Below, piece after piece: positions 7,643 through 17,802 of a stretch of 64,000 nt of DNA. This stretch comes from Streptomyces sp. Ru73. GTDB lineage: Bacteria > Actinomycetota > Actinomycetes > Streptomycetales > Streptomycetaceae. Location of the stretch: contig NZ_PQSQ01000036.1 in NCBI RefSeq assembly GCF_002920575.1, forward strand, positions 1 through 64,000. Reading direction: 5' to 3'. A program made the position numbers and the translations under genes. The first letter of the stretch is position 1; every line of letters begins with the position of its first letter. Below the pieces are notes generated by a model. The model was not told the origin of the DNA and searched no databases. It saw only the letters and a list, made by a program, of their open reading frames with translations.

Positions 7643-8509
7643 ATGACGCACCGGAACCTGGGGCGGGGCGCCGTCACCGCCGTACTGGCCGCCGCGCTCG
7701 CCGGACTCGCCCCGCAGGCCGCTTCCGCCGCCGACACCCCCGCGCCGCCCAGGGCCCCGGCGGCCGCGAGCGTGGCGGCGGCGCACGAAGCGGCGAGCGC
7801 GCCGGACACGCTGAAGACCCTCGCCCGTTTCTTCGCCCGCGACGGCAGGGTGACCCTCAAGGCCGCCCGGCCGCACATCGAGGGCGCCACCGTGCCCGTC
7901 TACGTGCTCTCGCCCGACTTCGTGCGCGGCCGGGCCGGCGCCCCGGTGGCGAAGCTGGACTTCCTCGCCAGCAGGGCCGTCTCCGCCGACGGCCAGGAGG
8001 CGTCGGTGTGGACCGTGCGGCCGGAGGGCGCGGACGCCTGGCGGGTGGTCAACATCGCGAGCGGCGCGGACGAGACGGCGTACGCCGCGAAGGCCGCCGC
8101 CCAGGGCGGGACGCTCTTCCGGGAGCCGCAGATCGACGCCTGGTACGTCCAGCGCGGGGACCGCGTCCTGCCGCTGGACGCGGACGCGAAGCGGGCGGTC
8201 GGCGCGGCCGGGACCACGGTCGCCGCGTATCAGAAGCGGGTGCACGCGGCGTACGGCGACAAGCTGCCCGGCTCGGCGTACGACCGGCGCGGCGAAGCCG
8301 GCGGGTACGGCGGGGACACCGGCTCCGGCGCGGCCCCGGACGGGCGCCCGGCCGCCGCGGACCGCCCGGCCGCGGGCACCGCTGCGCAGCCCGTCGCGGC
8401 GGCGGCCACGGACGGCAGCGGTCCGCTCGTCGCGGTGCTGACCGCGCTGGGCACCCTGGTCGTGCTCGCCATCGGCGGGGCGCTCGTCTCCCGGAGCCTG
8501 CGCCGCTGA
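7643..8509 (+). CDS. Secreted, C-terminally membrane-anchored protein paired with the protease
   Basis: 288-aa protein of unknown function. Residues 1-29 are a signal peptide ending in an Ala-rich ASAAD site. The mature region has an alpha/beta character with motifs VPVYVLSPDFV and DAWYVQRGDRVLPL. A low-complexity Gly/Ala/Pro stretch follows (about 215-255). A transmembrane helix near residues 262-283 ends in a basic RSLRR tail, so the mature domain should face outside. It starts 4 nt after the protease stop with GGAG upstream. It could be the protease's substrate, inhibitor or membrane scaffold; sequence alone does not decide. Confidence 0.75.
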   Translation: MTHRNLGRGAVTAVLAAALAGLAPQAASAADTPAPPRAPAAASVAAAHEAASAPDTLKTLARFFARDGRVTLKAARPHIEGATVPVYVLSPDFVRGRAGAPVAKLDFLASRAVSADGQEASVWTVRPEGADAWRVVNIASGADETAYAAKAAAQGGTLFREPQIDAWYVQRGDRVLPLDADAKRAVGAAGTTVAAYQKRVHAAYGDKLPGSAYDRRGEAGGYGGDTGSGAAPDGRPAAADRPAAGTAAQPVAAAATDGSGPLVAVLTALGTLVVLAIGGALVSRSLRR

Positions 8510-8676
8510 ACACCACCTGGCGCCGCTGACCGCGCCCCCGCGCTGCTGGCCGCGTACCTCCGCGCGGCTCACCACGACCCCGCGTCGCTGACCGCGTTCC
8601 GTGGCCGGTCCGTACGCCCTCCGTGAGCGGCGCCGACGCGCCACGTGAGCCGCGCCACCGCGCCATCCCCCACACC

Positions 8677-8718
8677 GGCCCCGGCCCCCGGCGACGCATC
8701 CCGCCGCGGGCCGGGGCC
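8677..8718 (+). terminator. Hairpin between the protease pair and uvrC
   Basis: Eleven-base-pair perfect stem GGCCCCGGCCC / GGGCCGGGGCC with a 20-nt loop. The 8510-8787 gap otherwise shows only a loose repetition of CGCTGACCGCG-like words and no gene. Confidence 0.55.
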
Positions 8719-8787
8719 CGCCACGCGTGCCGGCCGGTGTCCTCGCCCGTGCCCGGGTTGTCAGTGGTCACCAGTAGGGTGGCGGAC

Positions 8788-10887
8788 ATGGCAGACCCCA
8801 GCAGCTATCGACCCAAGCCGGGACAGATCCCCGACTCGCCGGGGGTCTACAAGTTCCGGGACGAGCACCGGCGGGTGATCTACGTCGGCAAGGCCAAGAG
8901 CCTGCGCCAGCGCCTGTCGAACTACTTCCAGGACCTGGCCAACCTCCACCCGCGCACGCGCACGATGGTCACCACCGCCGCGTCCGTGGAGTGGACCGTC
9001 GTCTCCACCGAGGTCGAGGCGCTCCAGCTGGAGTACAGCTGGATCAAGGAGTTCGACCCGCGGTTCAACGTCAAGTACCGCGACGACAAGAGCTATCCGT
9101 ACCTCGCCGTCACCCTCAACGAGGAGTTCCCGCGGGTCCAGGTCATGCGCGGCGCCAAGAAGAAGGGCGTGCGCTACTTCGGTCCGTACGCGCACGCCTG
9201 GGCCATCCGCGAGACCGTCGACCTGATGCTGCGGGTCTTCCCCGTCCGCACCTGCTCCGCCGGGGTCTTCAAGCGCTCCCGCCAGATCGGCCGCCCCTGC
9301 CTGCTGGGCTACATCGGCAAGTGCGCGGCGCCCTGCGTGGGCCGCGTCTCGCCCGAGGAGCACCGCGAACTGGCCGAGGAGTTCTGCGACTTCATGGCCG
9401 GCCGCACGGGCGCCTACATCCGCCGCCTGGAGCGGCTGATGGCCGAGGCCGCCGAGGAGATGGAGTACGAGAAGGCCGCCCGGCTGCGCGACGACATAGA
9501 GGCGCTCAAGCGGGCCATGGAGAAGAACGCCGTGGTGCTCGCCGACGCCACGGACGCCGACCTCATCGCGCTCGCCGAGGACGAGCTGGAGGCCGCCGTC
9601 CAGATCTTCCACGTGCGCGGCGGCCGGGTGCGCGGCCAGCGCGGCTGGGTCACCGACAAGGTCGAGAACGTCGACACCGCGGCCCTGGTCGAGCACGCCC
9701 TCCAGCAGCTCTACGGCGAGGAGCGCGGCGACGCCGTGCCCAAGGAGGTCCTGGTCCCGGCGCTGCCCGACCCCGTCGAGCCGGTCCAGCAGTGGCTGGC
9801 CGAGCGGCGCGGGTCGAACGTCTCGCTGCGCATCCCGCAGCGGGGCGACAAGAAGGACCTGATGGCCACGGTCCAGCGCAACGCCCAGCAGGCGCTCGCG
9901 CTGCACAAGACCAAGCGCGCCTCGGACCTGACCACCCGCTCCCGGGCGCTGGAGGAGATCGCCGAGGCGCTGGAGCTGGACTCGGTGCCGCTGCGCATCG
10001 AGTGCTTCGACATCTCCCACCTCCAGGGCGACGACGTGGTGGCGTCCATGGTCGTCTTCGAGGACGGGCTGGCCCGCAAGAGCGAGTACAGACGCTTCCA
10101 GATCAAGAGCTTCGCGGGTCAGGACGACGTCCGGTCCATGCACGAGGTGATCTCCCGCCGCTTCAAGCGGTACCTCGCGGAGAAGCAGCGGACCGGCGAG
10201 TGGGAGGAGGAGGCCGGCCGGGACGAGGGCGGACCGGTCTCCGGACCCGTGCCGGCCCCCGCGGGCCTCTCCGGGCCCGTGCCGGCCCCGGGCGAGTCCG
10301 ACGGCCCCGTGCCGGGCCCGAAGGACGAGGAGGGCCGCCCCAAGCGGTTCGCGTATCCGCCGCAGCTGGTGGTCGTGGACGGCGGCCGGCCGCAGGTCGC
10401 CGCCGCCCAGCGGGCCCTGGACGAGCTCGGCATCGACGACGTCGCGGTCTGCGGGCTGGCCAAGCGTCTGGAGGAGGTCTGGCTGCCCGGCGAGGAGGAC
10501 CCGGTCGTCCTGCCGCGTACGAGCGAGGGGCTGTACATCCTCCAGCGGGTCCGCGACGAGGCGCACCGCTTCGCCATCACCTACCAGCGCAGCAAGCGCG
10601 GCAAGCGGCTCACGGCGGGCCCCCTGGACACCGTGCCCGGCCTCGGCGAGAGTCGCCGCCAGGCCCTTCTGAAGCACTTCGGGTCCCTGAAGAAACTCAG
10701 GGCCGCGACGATCGAGGAGATCTGCGAGGTGCCCGGCGTCGGCCGCAAGACCGCCGAGACCGTCGCCGCGACCCTGGCCCAGGCCGCTCCGGCCGCCCCG
10801 GCGGTCAACACCGCCACCGGAGAGATCATTGAAGATGAGGGGGCACCGCAGGCCGCGTTGCCTTCAGAACAGGGACAGGAACGATGA
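8788..10887 (+). CDS. uvrC: Excinuclease ABC subunit C
   Basis: Nucleotide-excision-repair endonuclease that makes both incisions around a lesion bound by UvrB, 699 aa. The N-terminal GIY-YIG domain (GVYKF, VIYVGKAKSLRQRL, residues 19-43) makes the 3' cut. A Cys cluster follows (RPCLLGYIGKCAAPC). The UvrB-binding helix contains EKAARLRDDIEALK. The RNase-H-like 5' nuclease has FDISHLQGD and VVVDGGRPQ. Two helix-hairpin-helix motifs (VPGLGESRR, VPGVGRKTA) end the protein. A Pro-rich linker of about 45 residues with three GPVP-type repeats splits the RNase H part. ATG 8788 has only a weak GGTGG nearby, and TAGGGT lies 7 nt upstream, suggesting a leaderless mRNA. First gene of the uvrC-rapZ-yvcK-whiA operon. 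Confidence 0.97.
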   Translation: MADPSSYRPKPGQIPDSPGVYKFRDEHRRVIYVGKAKSLRQRLSNYFQDLANLHPRTRTMVTTAASVEWTVVSTEVEALQLEYSWIKEFDPRFNVKYRDDKSYPYLAVTLNEEFPRVQVMRGAKKKGVRYFGPYAHAWAIRETVDLMLRVFPVRTCSAGVFKRSRQIGRPCLLGYIGKCAAPCVGRVSPEEHRELAEEFCDFMAGRTGAYIRRLERLMAEAAEEMEYEKAARLRDDIEALKRAMEKNAVVLADATDADLIALAEDELEAAVQIFHVRGGRVRGQRGWVTDKVENVDTAALVEHALQQLYGEERGDAVPKEVLVPALPDPVEPVQQWLAERRGSNVSLRIPQRGDKKDLMATVQRNAQQALALHKTKRASDLTTRSRALEEIAEALELDSVPLRIECFDISHLQGDDVVASMVVFEDGLARKSEYRRFQIKSFAGQDDVRSMHEVISRRFKRYLAEKQRTGEWEEEAGRDEGGPVSGPVPAPAGLSGPVPAPGESDGPVPGPKDEEGRPKRFAYPPQLVVVDGGRPQVAAAQRALDELGIDDVAVCGLAKRLEEVWLPGEEDPVVLPRTSEGLYILQRVRDEAHRFAITYQRSKRGKRLTAGPLDTVPGLGESRRQALLKHFGSLKKLRAATIEEICEVPGVGRKTAETVAATLAQAAPAAPAVNTATGEIIEDEGAPQAALPSEQGQER

Positions 10888-11834
10888 GCGACAGCAGCCC
10901 CGAGCAGCAGACCGAGAGAGAAGGCGCCCAGGCGGGTGCGGCGCCGATCCGCGACGACCAGGACCGCAGCCCCGCGATCCCCGAGCTGGTGATCATCTCC
11001 GGGATGTCGGGCGCCGGGCGGTCCACGGCGGCGAAGTGCCTGGAGGACCTCGGCTGGTTCGTCGTCGACAACATCCCGCCGGAGCTCATCCCGCCGATGG
11101 TCGACCTCGGCGCCCGCTCCCAGGGCAACGTCGCCCGCATCGCGGTCGTCGTCGACGTCCGCGGCCGCCGCTTCTTCGACAACCTCAAGGAGTCCCTGGC
11201 CGCGCTGGACGCCGCGCACGTCAAGCGCCGGATCGTCTTCCTGGAGTCCTCCGACGAGGCCCTGGTCCGCCGCTTCGAGTCGGTCCGCCGCCCGCACCCG
11301 CTGCAGGGCGACGGCCGCATCGTCGACGGCATCGCCGCCGAGCGCGACCTGCTGCGCGAGCTGCGCGGCGACGCCGACCTGGTGATCGACACCTCCAGCC
11401 TGAACGTCCACGAGCTGCGCGCCAAGATGGACGCCCAGTTCGCCGGCGAGGAGGTCCCCGAGCTGCGGGCCACGGTGATGTCCTTCGGCTTCAAGTACGG
11501 CCTGCCGGTCGACGCCGACCTCGTGGTGGACTGCCGCTTCATCCCGAACCCGCACTGGGTCCCGGAGCTGCGCCCGTACACCGGGCTGAACGAAGAGGTG
11601 TCCAACTACGTCTTCAGCCAGCCCGGCGCCAAGGAATTCCTGGACGGCTACGCCGAGCTGCTGCGCATCGTCGCCGAGGGGTACCGCCGTGAGGGCAAGC
11701 GGTACGTGACCATCGCGGTCGGCTGCACGGGCGGCAAGCACCGCAGCGTCGCCATGTCCGAGAAGCTCGCCCGCCGCCTGGTCTCCGAAGGAGTCGAGAC
11801 GGTCGTCGTCCACCGGGACATGGGGCGCGAGTGA
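10884..11834 (+). CDS. rapZ: RNase adapter RapZ family P-loop protein
   Basis: 316-aa ATP/GTP-binding protein. Walker A GMSGAGRST is at residues 40-48, and the conserved C-terminal VGCTGGKHRS motif is present. In enterobacteria RapZ guides RNase E to amino-sugar sRNAs. In actinomycetes the role is unclear, but the gene is always tied to yvcK and whiA. The start overlaps the uvrC stop as ATGA, and the stop overlaps the yvcK GTG, which means tight translational coupling. The first 30 residues are a hydrophilic, low-complexity extension. Confidence 0.95.
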   Translation: MSDSSPEQQTEREGAQAGAAPIRDDQDRSPAIPELVIISGMSGAGRSTAAKCLEDLGWFVVDNIPPELIPPMVDLGARSQGNVARIAVVVDVRGRRFFDNLKESLAALDAAHVKRRIVFLESSDEALVRRFESVRRPHPLQGDGRIVDGIAAERDLLRELRGDADLVIDTSSLNVHELRAKMDAQFAGEEVPELRATVMSFGFKYGLPVDADLVVDCRFIPNPHWVPELRPYTGLNEEVSNYVFSQPGAKEFLDGYAELLRIVAEGYRREGKRYVTIAVGCTGGKHRSVAMSEKLARRLVSEGVETVVVHRDMGRE

Positions 11835-12889
11835 CCAGCCGCACGCCCCGCATGCGCCGCGTACGCCGGCTGGTACGGGGCAGCACGCAGAAGGGCGCCA
11901 CGCCGAAGGTCGTCGCCCTCGGCGGCGGCATGGGCCTGTCGGCCTCGCTCGCCGCGCTGCGCCGCATCACGCGCGACCTGACCGCCGTGGTCACCGTCGC
12001 CGACGACGGCGGCTCCAGCGGCCGGCTCCGCGACGAGCTGGGCGTCCTGCCGCCCGGCGACCTGCGCAAGGCCCTCGCGGCGCTGTGCGGCGACGACGAC
12101 TGGGGCCAGACCTGGGCCCGGGTCATCCAGCACCGCTTCATCAGCGGCGGCGAGCTGCACGACCACGCGGTGGGCAATCTGCTGATCGTCGCCCTGTGGG
12201 AACAGCTGGGCGACCACGTCCAGGCGCTCGACCTGGTCGGCAAGCTGCTGGGCGCGCACGGCCGGGTACTCCCGATGTCCGCCGTGCCGCTGGAGCTGCA
12301 GGCCCTGGTCAGGGGCCACGTCCCGGACCGCCCGGACGACATCTCCACCGTCCGCGGCCAGGCCACGGTGGCGCTCACCCGCGGCGAGGTGCAGTCCGTG
12401 CACGTCGTCCCGGAGGACCCGCCGGCCGTTCCCGAGGCCGTCGAGGCGGTCCGGGACGCCGACTGGGTGGTGCTCGGCCCCGGCTCCTGGTTCTCCTCCG
12501 TGATCCCGCACCTCCTGGTGCCGCAGCTGCGCGAGGCGCTGGAGGAGACCAAGGCCCGTAAGGTGCTCTCGTTGAACCTCGCCCCCCAGCCGGGGGAGAC
12601 GGAAGGGTTTTCCCCGCAGCGTCATTTGGAGGTTTTGGCCCGACACGCCCCTAAACTCGCCTTCGACGTGGTGCTGGCCGACCAGGACGCCGTGCCCGAC
12701 CGGGAGCGTCTGACCGGAGCGGCCAAGGAGCTGTTCGGCAGCGAGGTCGAGCTGGCGGCCGTGGCCGCTCAAGGGGACGCCTCCCGGGCGACCCCCGGGG
12801 GCGGCTCCGCTCGGCACGACCCCGAGCTGCTGGCCGCCGCGTACGACCGTATTTTTCGGATGCATGGAAGGATCGGCCCATGGCGATGA
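11831..12889 (+). CDS. yvcK: YvcK/CofD-like UDP-GlcNAc-binding gluconeogenesis factor
   Basis: 352-aa cytosolic protein of the YvcK/CofD-like family. The N-terminal nucleotide-sugar binding motif is VVALGGGMGLSASL, and VTVADDGGSSGRL with PPGDLRKAL follows. In Bacillus and mycobacteria YvcK/CuvA binds UDP-GlcNAc and links carbon supply to cell-wall synthesis; by family knowledge the same is likely here. The GTG start overlaps the rapZ stop (GTGA). The 3' end overlaps whiA by 10 nt. A basic tail precedes the conserved core. Confidence 0.94.
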   Translation: MTSRTPRMRRVRRLVRGSTQKGATPKVVALGGGMGLSASLAALRRITRDLTAVVTVADDGGSSGRLRDELGVLPPGDLRKALAALCGDDDWGQTWARVIQHRFISGGELHDHAVGNLLIVALWEQLGDHVQALDLVGKLLGAHGRVLPMSAVPLELQALVRGHVPDRPDDISTVRGQATVALTRGEVQSVHVVPEDPPAVPEAVEAVRDADWVVLGPGSWFSSVIPHLLVPQLREALEETKARKVLSLNLAPQPGETEGFSPQRHLEVLARHAPKLAFDVVLADQDAVPDRERLTGAAKELFGSEVELAAVAAQGDASRATPGGGSARHDPELLAAAYDRIFRMHGRIGPWR

Positions 12890-13869
12890 CGGCAGCGGTG
12901 AAGGACGAAATCAGCCGGCTCCCCGTCACCCGGACCTGCTGCCGGAAGTCCGAGGTCTCGTCGATCCTTCGGTTCGCGGGCGGGTTGCACCTGGTCAGCG
13001 GACGGATCGTGATCGAGGCGGAGCTGGACACGGGCATCGCGGCCCGGCGGCTCCGCAAGGACATCCTGGAGATCTTCGGACACTCCTCGGACCTCGTGGT
13101 GATGGCACCCGGCGGGCTGCGGCGCGGCAGCCGGTACGTGGTCCGGGTGGTGGCCGGCGGCGACCAGCTCGCCCGCCAGACCGGACTGGTGGACGGCCGC
13201 GGCCGTCCCATCCGCGGCCTGCCCCCGCAGGTGGTCTCGGGGGCCACCTGCGACGCGGAGGCCGCCTGGCGCGGCGCTTTCCTGGCGCACGGCTCGCTCA
13301 CCGAGCCCGGCCGCTCCTCCTCCCTGGAGGTGACCTGCCCGGGCCCCGAGGCGGCGCTCGCGCTGGTCGGCGCGGCGCGCCGGCTGGGCATCGCGGCCAA
13401 GGCCCGCGAGGTGCGCGGCGTGGACCGGGTGGTGGTCCGTGACGGTGACGCGATCGGCGCGCTGTTGACCAGGCTCGGCGCGCACGAGTCGGTGCTGGCG
13501 TGGGAGGAGCGCAGAATGCGCCGCGAGGTGCGGGCCACGGCCAACCGCCTCGCCAACTTCGACGACGCCAACCTCCGCCGCTCGGCGCGGGCCGCGGTCG
13601 CCGCCGGCGCCCGTGTGCAGCGCGCGCTGGAGATCCTCGGCGACGAGGTGCCGGAGCACCTCGCGGCCGCCGGACGGCTGCGCATGGAGCACAAGCAGGC
13701 CTCCCTGGAGGAGCTGGGCGCGCTCGCCGACCCGCCGCTGACCAAGGACGCGGTCGCGGGCCGCATCCGCCGGCTGCTCGCGATGGCCGACAAGCGCGCG
13801 CAGGACCTCGGCATCCCCGGTACCGAGTCCAACCTCGCCGACGACCTCGCGGAGGGCATGGTCGGCTGA
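12880..13869 (+). CDS. whiA: Sporulation regulator WhiA
   Basis: 329-aa transcription factor needed in Streptomyces for the switch from aerial growth to sporulation, where it acts with WhiB. The N-terminal half is a homing-endonuclease-like (LAGLIDADG-type) fold without nuclease function. The C-terminal half has a sigma-factor-region-4-like helix-turn-helix around EELGALADPPLTKDAVAGRIRRL. The reading frame starts inside the last 10 nt of yvcK. WhiA is known to autoregulate in Streptomyces; an internal whiA promoter, if present, would lie inside yvcK and is not obvious by eye. Confidence 0.97.
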   Translation: MAMTAAVKDEISRLPVTRTCCRKSEVSSILRFAGGLHLVSGRIVIEAELDTGIAARRLRKDILEIFGHSSDLVVMAPGGLRRGSRYVVRVVAGGDQLARQTGLVDGRGRPIRGLPPQVVSGATCDAEAAWRGAFLAHGSLTEPGRSSSLEVTCPGPEAALALVGAARRLGIAAKAREVRGVDRVVVRDGDAIGALLTRLGAHESVLAWEERRMRREVRATANRLANFDDANLRRSARAAVAAGARVQRALEILGDEVPEHLAAAGRLRMEHKQASLEELGALADPPLTKDAVAGRIRRLLAMADKRAQDLGIPGTESNLADDLAEGMVG

Positions 13870-13892
13870 ACCGGATCTTTACTTGCCAGTAA

Positions 13893-13925
13893 CGCCCCCG
13901 GAACCCGCATTGGGTGCCGGGGGCG
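13893..13925 (+). terminator. Terminator of the uvrC-whiA operon
   Basis: Stem CGCCCCCGG / CCGGGGGCG continued by ACCC / GGGT after one mismatch, with a 5-nt loop. It lies 24 nt after the whiA stop. Downstream to 14114 lies the gap promoter region. Confidence 0.8.
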
Positions 13926-14114
13926 CGTGCGTACTGACGTGGGCCGGAGGCCGGCGGGTTTCAGAGGGGCTCGGGGGCGCTCACCTGAGCAGATCAGGAG
14001 CCCCATGTCAATGTCACGTACGTCTCGTACAGGGGGTAGGGTCGGAGGCGGTCGGGGATATCCCATACAGCTCGGCGGTGCACAAACCGCCGTACCAACG
14101 AGGAGATCGGTTTC

Positions 14115-15122
<1,008 letters not shown>

Positions 15123-15165
15123 TCCCTGCCTGACCCGCAGGGCAGCACCAGTACAGGATGTGAGG

Positions 15166-15207
15166 ACGGGGCTCGTACGACGCGATGAGGCGTCGTACGG
15201 GCCCCGT
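15166..15207 (+). terminator. Long hairpin between gap and pgk
   Basis: Eighteen-base-pair stem (15166-15183 with 15190-15207) containing one G-U pair and a 6-nt loop, core CGTACGACGC / GCGTCGTACG. It lies about 40 nt before pgk and probably terminates most gap transcripts or stabilises their 3' ends, allowing gap expression above pgk. Confidence 0.8.
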
Positions 15208-15245
15208 GCTATGACTGACGTTCCGAACAGAGCCACGGAGTCACC

Positions 15246-16448
15246 ATGAAGACGATCGACGACCTTCAGGTAGCGGGAAAGCGGGTCTTCGTCCGCGCCG
15301 ACCTGAACGTGCCGCTGGACGGCACCACCATCACCGACGACGGCCGCATCCGCGCCGTGCAGCCGACCATCGCCAAGCTCGCCGAGGCCGGCGCCAAGGT
15401 GGTCGTGGCCTCGCACCTGGGCCGCCCCAAGGGCGCGCCGGACCCCGCCTTCTCGCTCGCCCCCGCGGCGAAGCGGCTGGGTGAACTGCTCGGCAAGGAC
15501 GTGGCGTTCGCCACCGACACGGTCGGCGAGTCCGCGCGGGCCACCGTCGCCGGCCTGGCCGACGGTCAGGTCGCCGTCCTGGAGAACCTCCGCTTCAACC
15601 CGGGCGAGACCAGCAAGGACGACGCCGAGCGCGGCGAGTTCGCGGACCAGCTGGCGCAGCTCGCGGACCTGTACGTCGGTGACGGCTTCGGTGCCGTGCA
15701 CCGCAAGCACGCCTCGGTGTACGACCTGCCGGCCCGCCTCCCGCACGCCGCGGGCGACCTGATCGCGGCCGAGGTCACCGTCCTGAAGAAGCTCACCGAG
15801 GACGTCAAGCGCCCGTACGCGGTCGTGCTCGGCGGCGCCAAGGTCTCCGACAAGCTGGGCGTCATCGACCACCTGCTGGAGAAGGCCGACCGCATCCTCA
15901 TCGGCGGCGGCATGGCGTACACCTTCCTCAAGGCCCAGGGCCACGAGGTCGGCATCTCCCTCCTGCAGGAGGACCAGATCCCGGCGGTCAAGGAGTACAT
16001 GAAGCGCGCCGAGGAGCGCGGCGTGGAGTTCGTCCTCCCCGTCGACGTGCTGGTCTCCGCCGAGTTCCCGGACCTGAAGACCAAGGCCCCCGCCAACCCC
16101 ACCGTGGTCGCCGCCGACGCCATCCCGGCCGACCAGGAGGGCCTGGACATCGGCCCGAAGACCCGTGAGCTGTACGCGTCGAAGCTCAAGGACGCGGCCA
16201 CCGTCTTCTGGAACGGCCCGATGGGCGTCTTCGAGCACCCCGACTACGCCAACGGCACCAAGGCCGTCGCGCAGGGCCTGCTCGACTCCGAGGCGTTCAC
16301 CGTCGTCGGCGGCGGTGACTCGGCCGCTGCCGTACGCCTGCTCGGTTTCGACGAGAATGCTTTCGGCCACATCTCGACCGGTGGCGGCGCCAGCCTCGAG
16401 TACCTCGAGGGCAAGACGCTCCCCGGCCTCGCCGCTCTGGAGGACTGA
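15246..16448 (+). CDS. pgk: Phosphoglycerate kinase
   Basis: Transfers phosphate from 1,3-bisphosphoglycerate to ADP in glycolysis, 400 aa, the usual length. The N-terminal substrate motif RVFVRADLNVPL is near residue 15. SHLGRPKG, LENLRFNPGE and the nucleotide-loop VVGGGDSAAAV near the C-terminus are all present. A weak ACGGAG precedes the ATG. The tpiA start is 6 nt after the stop, so the two are co-translated. Confidence 0.98.
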   Translation: MKTIDDLQVAGKRVFVRADLNVPLDGTTITDDGRIRAVQPTIAKLAEAGAKVVVASHLGRPKGAPDPAFSLAPAAKRLGELLGKDVAFATDTVGESARATVAGLADGQVAVLENLRFNPGETSKDDAERGEFADQLAQLADLYVGDGFGAVHRKHASVYDLPARLPHAAGDLIAAEVTVLKKLTEDVKRPYAVVLGGAKVSDKLGVIDHLLEKADRILIGGGMAYTFLKAQGHEVGISLLQEDQIPAVKEYMKRAEERGVEFVLPVDVLVSAEFPDLKTKAPANPTVVAADAIPADQEGLDIGPKTRELYASKLKDAATVFWNGPMGVFEHPDYANGTKAVAQGLLDSEAFTVVGGGDSAAAVRLLGFDENAFGHISTGGGASLEYLEGKTLPGLAALED

Positions 16449-16454
16449 AGAACC

Positions 16455-17231
<777 letters not shown>

Positions 17232-17302
17232 CGGTCGTGCCGCTGCCGGTACCACCCTTGAGCAGCGGCTATGACGGCGGGCCCGGCCCGTCGTAGGCTA
17301 AC

Positions 17303-17341
17303 GGGGCCGGGTCCGGTGTCACACGACGCCGCCCCGGCCCC
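17303..17341 (+). terminator. Hairpin between tpiA and secG
   Basis: Nine-base-pair stem GGGGCCGGG / CCCGGCCCC with a 21-nt loop. It is the probable end of the glycolytic transcript, with possible read-through to secG. Confidence 0.55.
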
Positions 17342-17398
17342 ATCCGCATCAGATCCGCCCGTACTCCCGTCCGTCAGTCCTAGAGAGTTGGTCCAGCC

Positions 17399-17635
17399 GT
17401 GGTCATGGGATTCTCGATCGCCCTCATCGTCTTCAGCGTGCTGCTGATGATGCTGGTGCTCATGCACAAGGGGAAGGGCGGCGGTCTGTCCGACATGTTC
17501 GGCGGCGGCATGCAGTCCTCGGTCGGCGGCTCCTCCGTCGCCGAGCGGAACCTCGACCGCATCACCATCGTCGTCGGCCTGCTCTGGTTCGCCTGCATCG
17601 TCGTCCTCGGCATCCTGATGAAGCTGGACAAGTAG
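17399..17635 (+). CDS. secG: Preprotein translocase subunit SecG
   Basis: Small membrane subunit of the SecYEG translocon, 78 aa. Two transmembrane helices (about 3-21 and 54-74) flank a conserved cytoplasmic loop LMHKGKGGGLSDMFGGG. The GTG at 17399 is used; an in-frame ATG at 17405 would give 76 aa, and no strong ribosome-binding site separates them. Placement after tpiA is a typical actinobacterial arrangement. Confidence 0.95.
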   Translation: MVMGFSIALIVFSVLLMMLVLMHKGKGGGLSDMFGGGMQSSVGGSSVAERNLDRITIVVGLLWFACIVVLGILMKLDK

Positions 17636-17693
17636 AGAGCTGACACGGTGTCGGGGACGCGGCTTATCATGAGTGCGGCGTCCTTCCGTGGCC

Positions 17694-17737
17694 GGGTAAC
17701 TCCAGTCACTGGACGCGCGTTGGGCCTTACGTAGACT
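17694..17737 (+). promoter_or_regulatory. Candidate promoters of the RbpA-family gene
   Basis: GGGTAA (17694-17699) followed 19 nt later by GTT (17719-17721) resembles the SigR-type GGGAAT-N18-GTT pattern with one off-consensus base and one extra nt. An overlapping vegetative-type pair is CTGGAC (17709-17714) N17 TAGACT (17732-17737). Canonical rbpA belongs to the SigR regulon in S. coelicolor; whether this paralogue does is only inferred. Confidence 0.35.
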
Positions 17738-17802
17738 GGGGCGCTCCGCAGCGAAGCTTCCCGTCGATGCTTCGCAGCACCATGACGCAGGGAGTTACGA
17801 CC

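Noticed and set aside
13870..14114. HrdB-type promoter of gap at TAGGGT 14037-14042
   Set aside because: No acceptable -35 at 17-18 nt, so not listed as a feature although a gap promoter must lie in this region.
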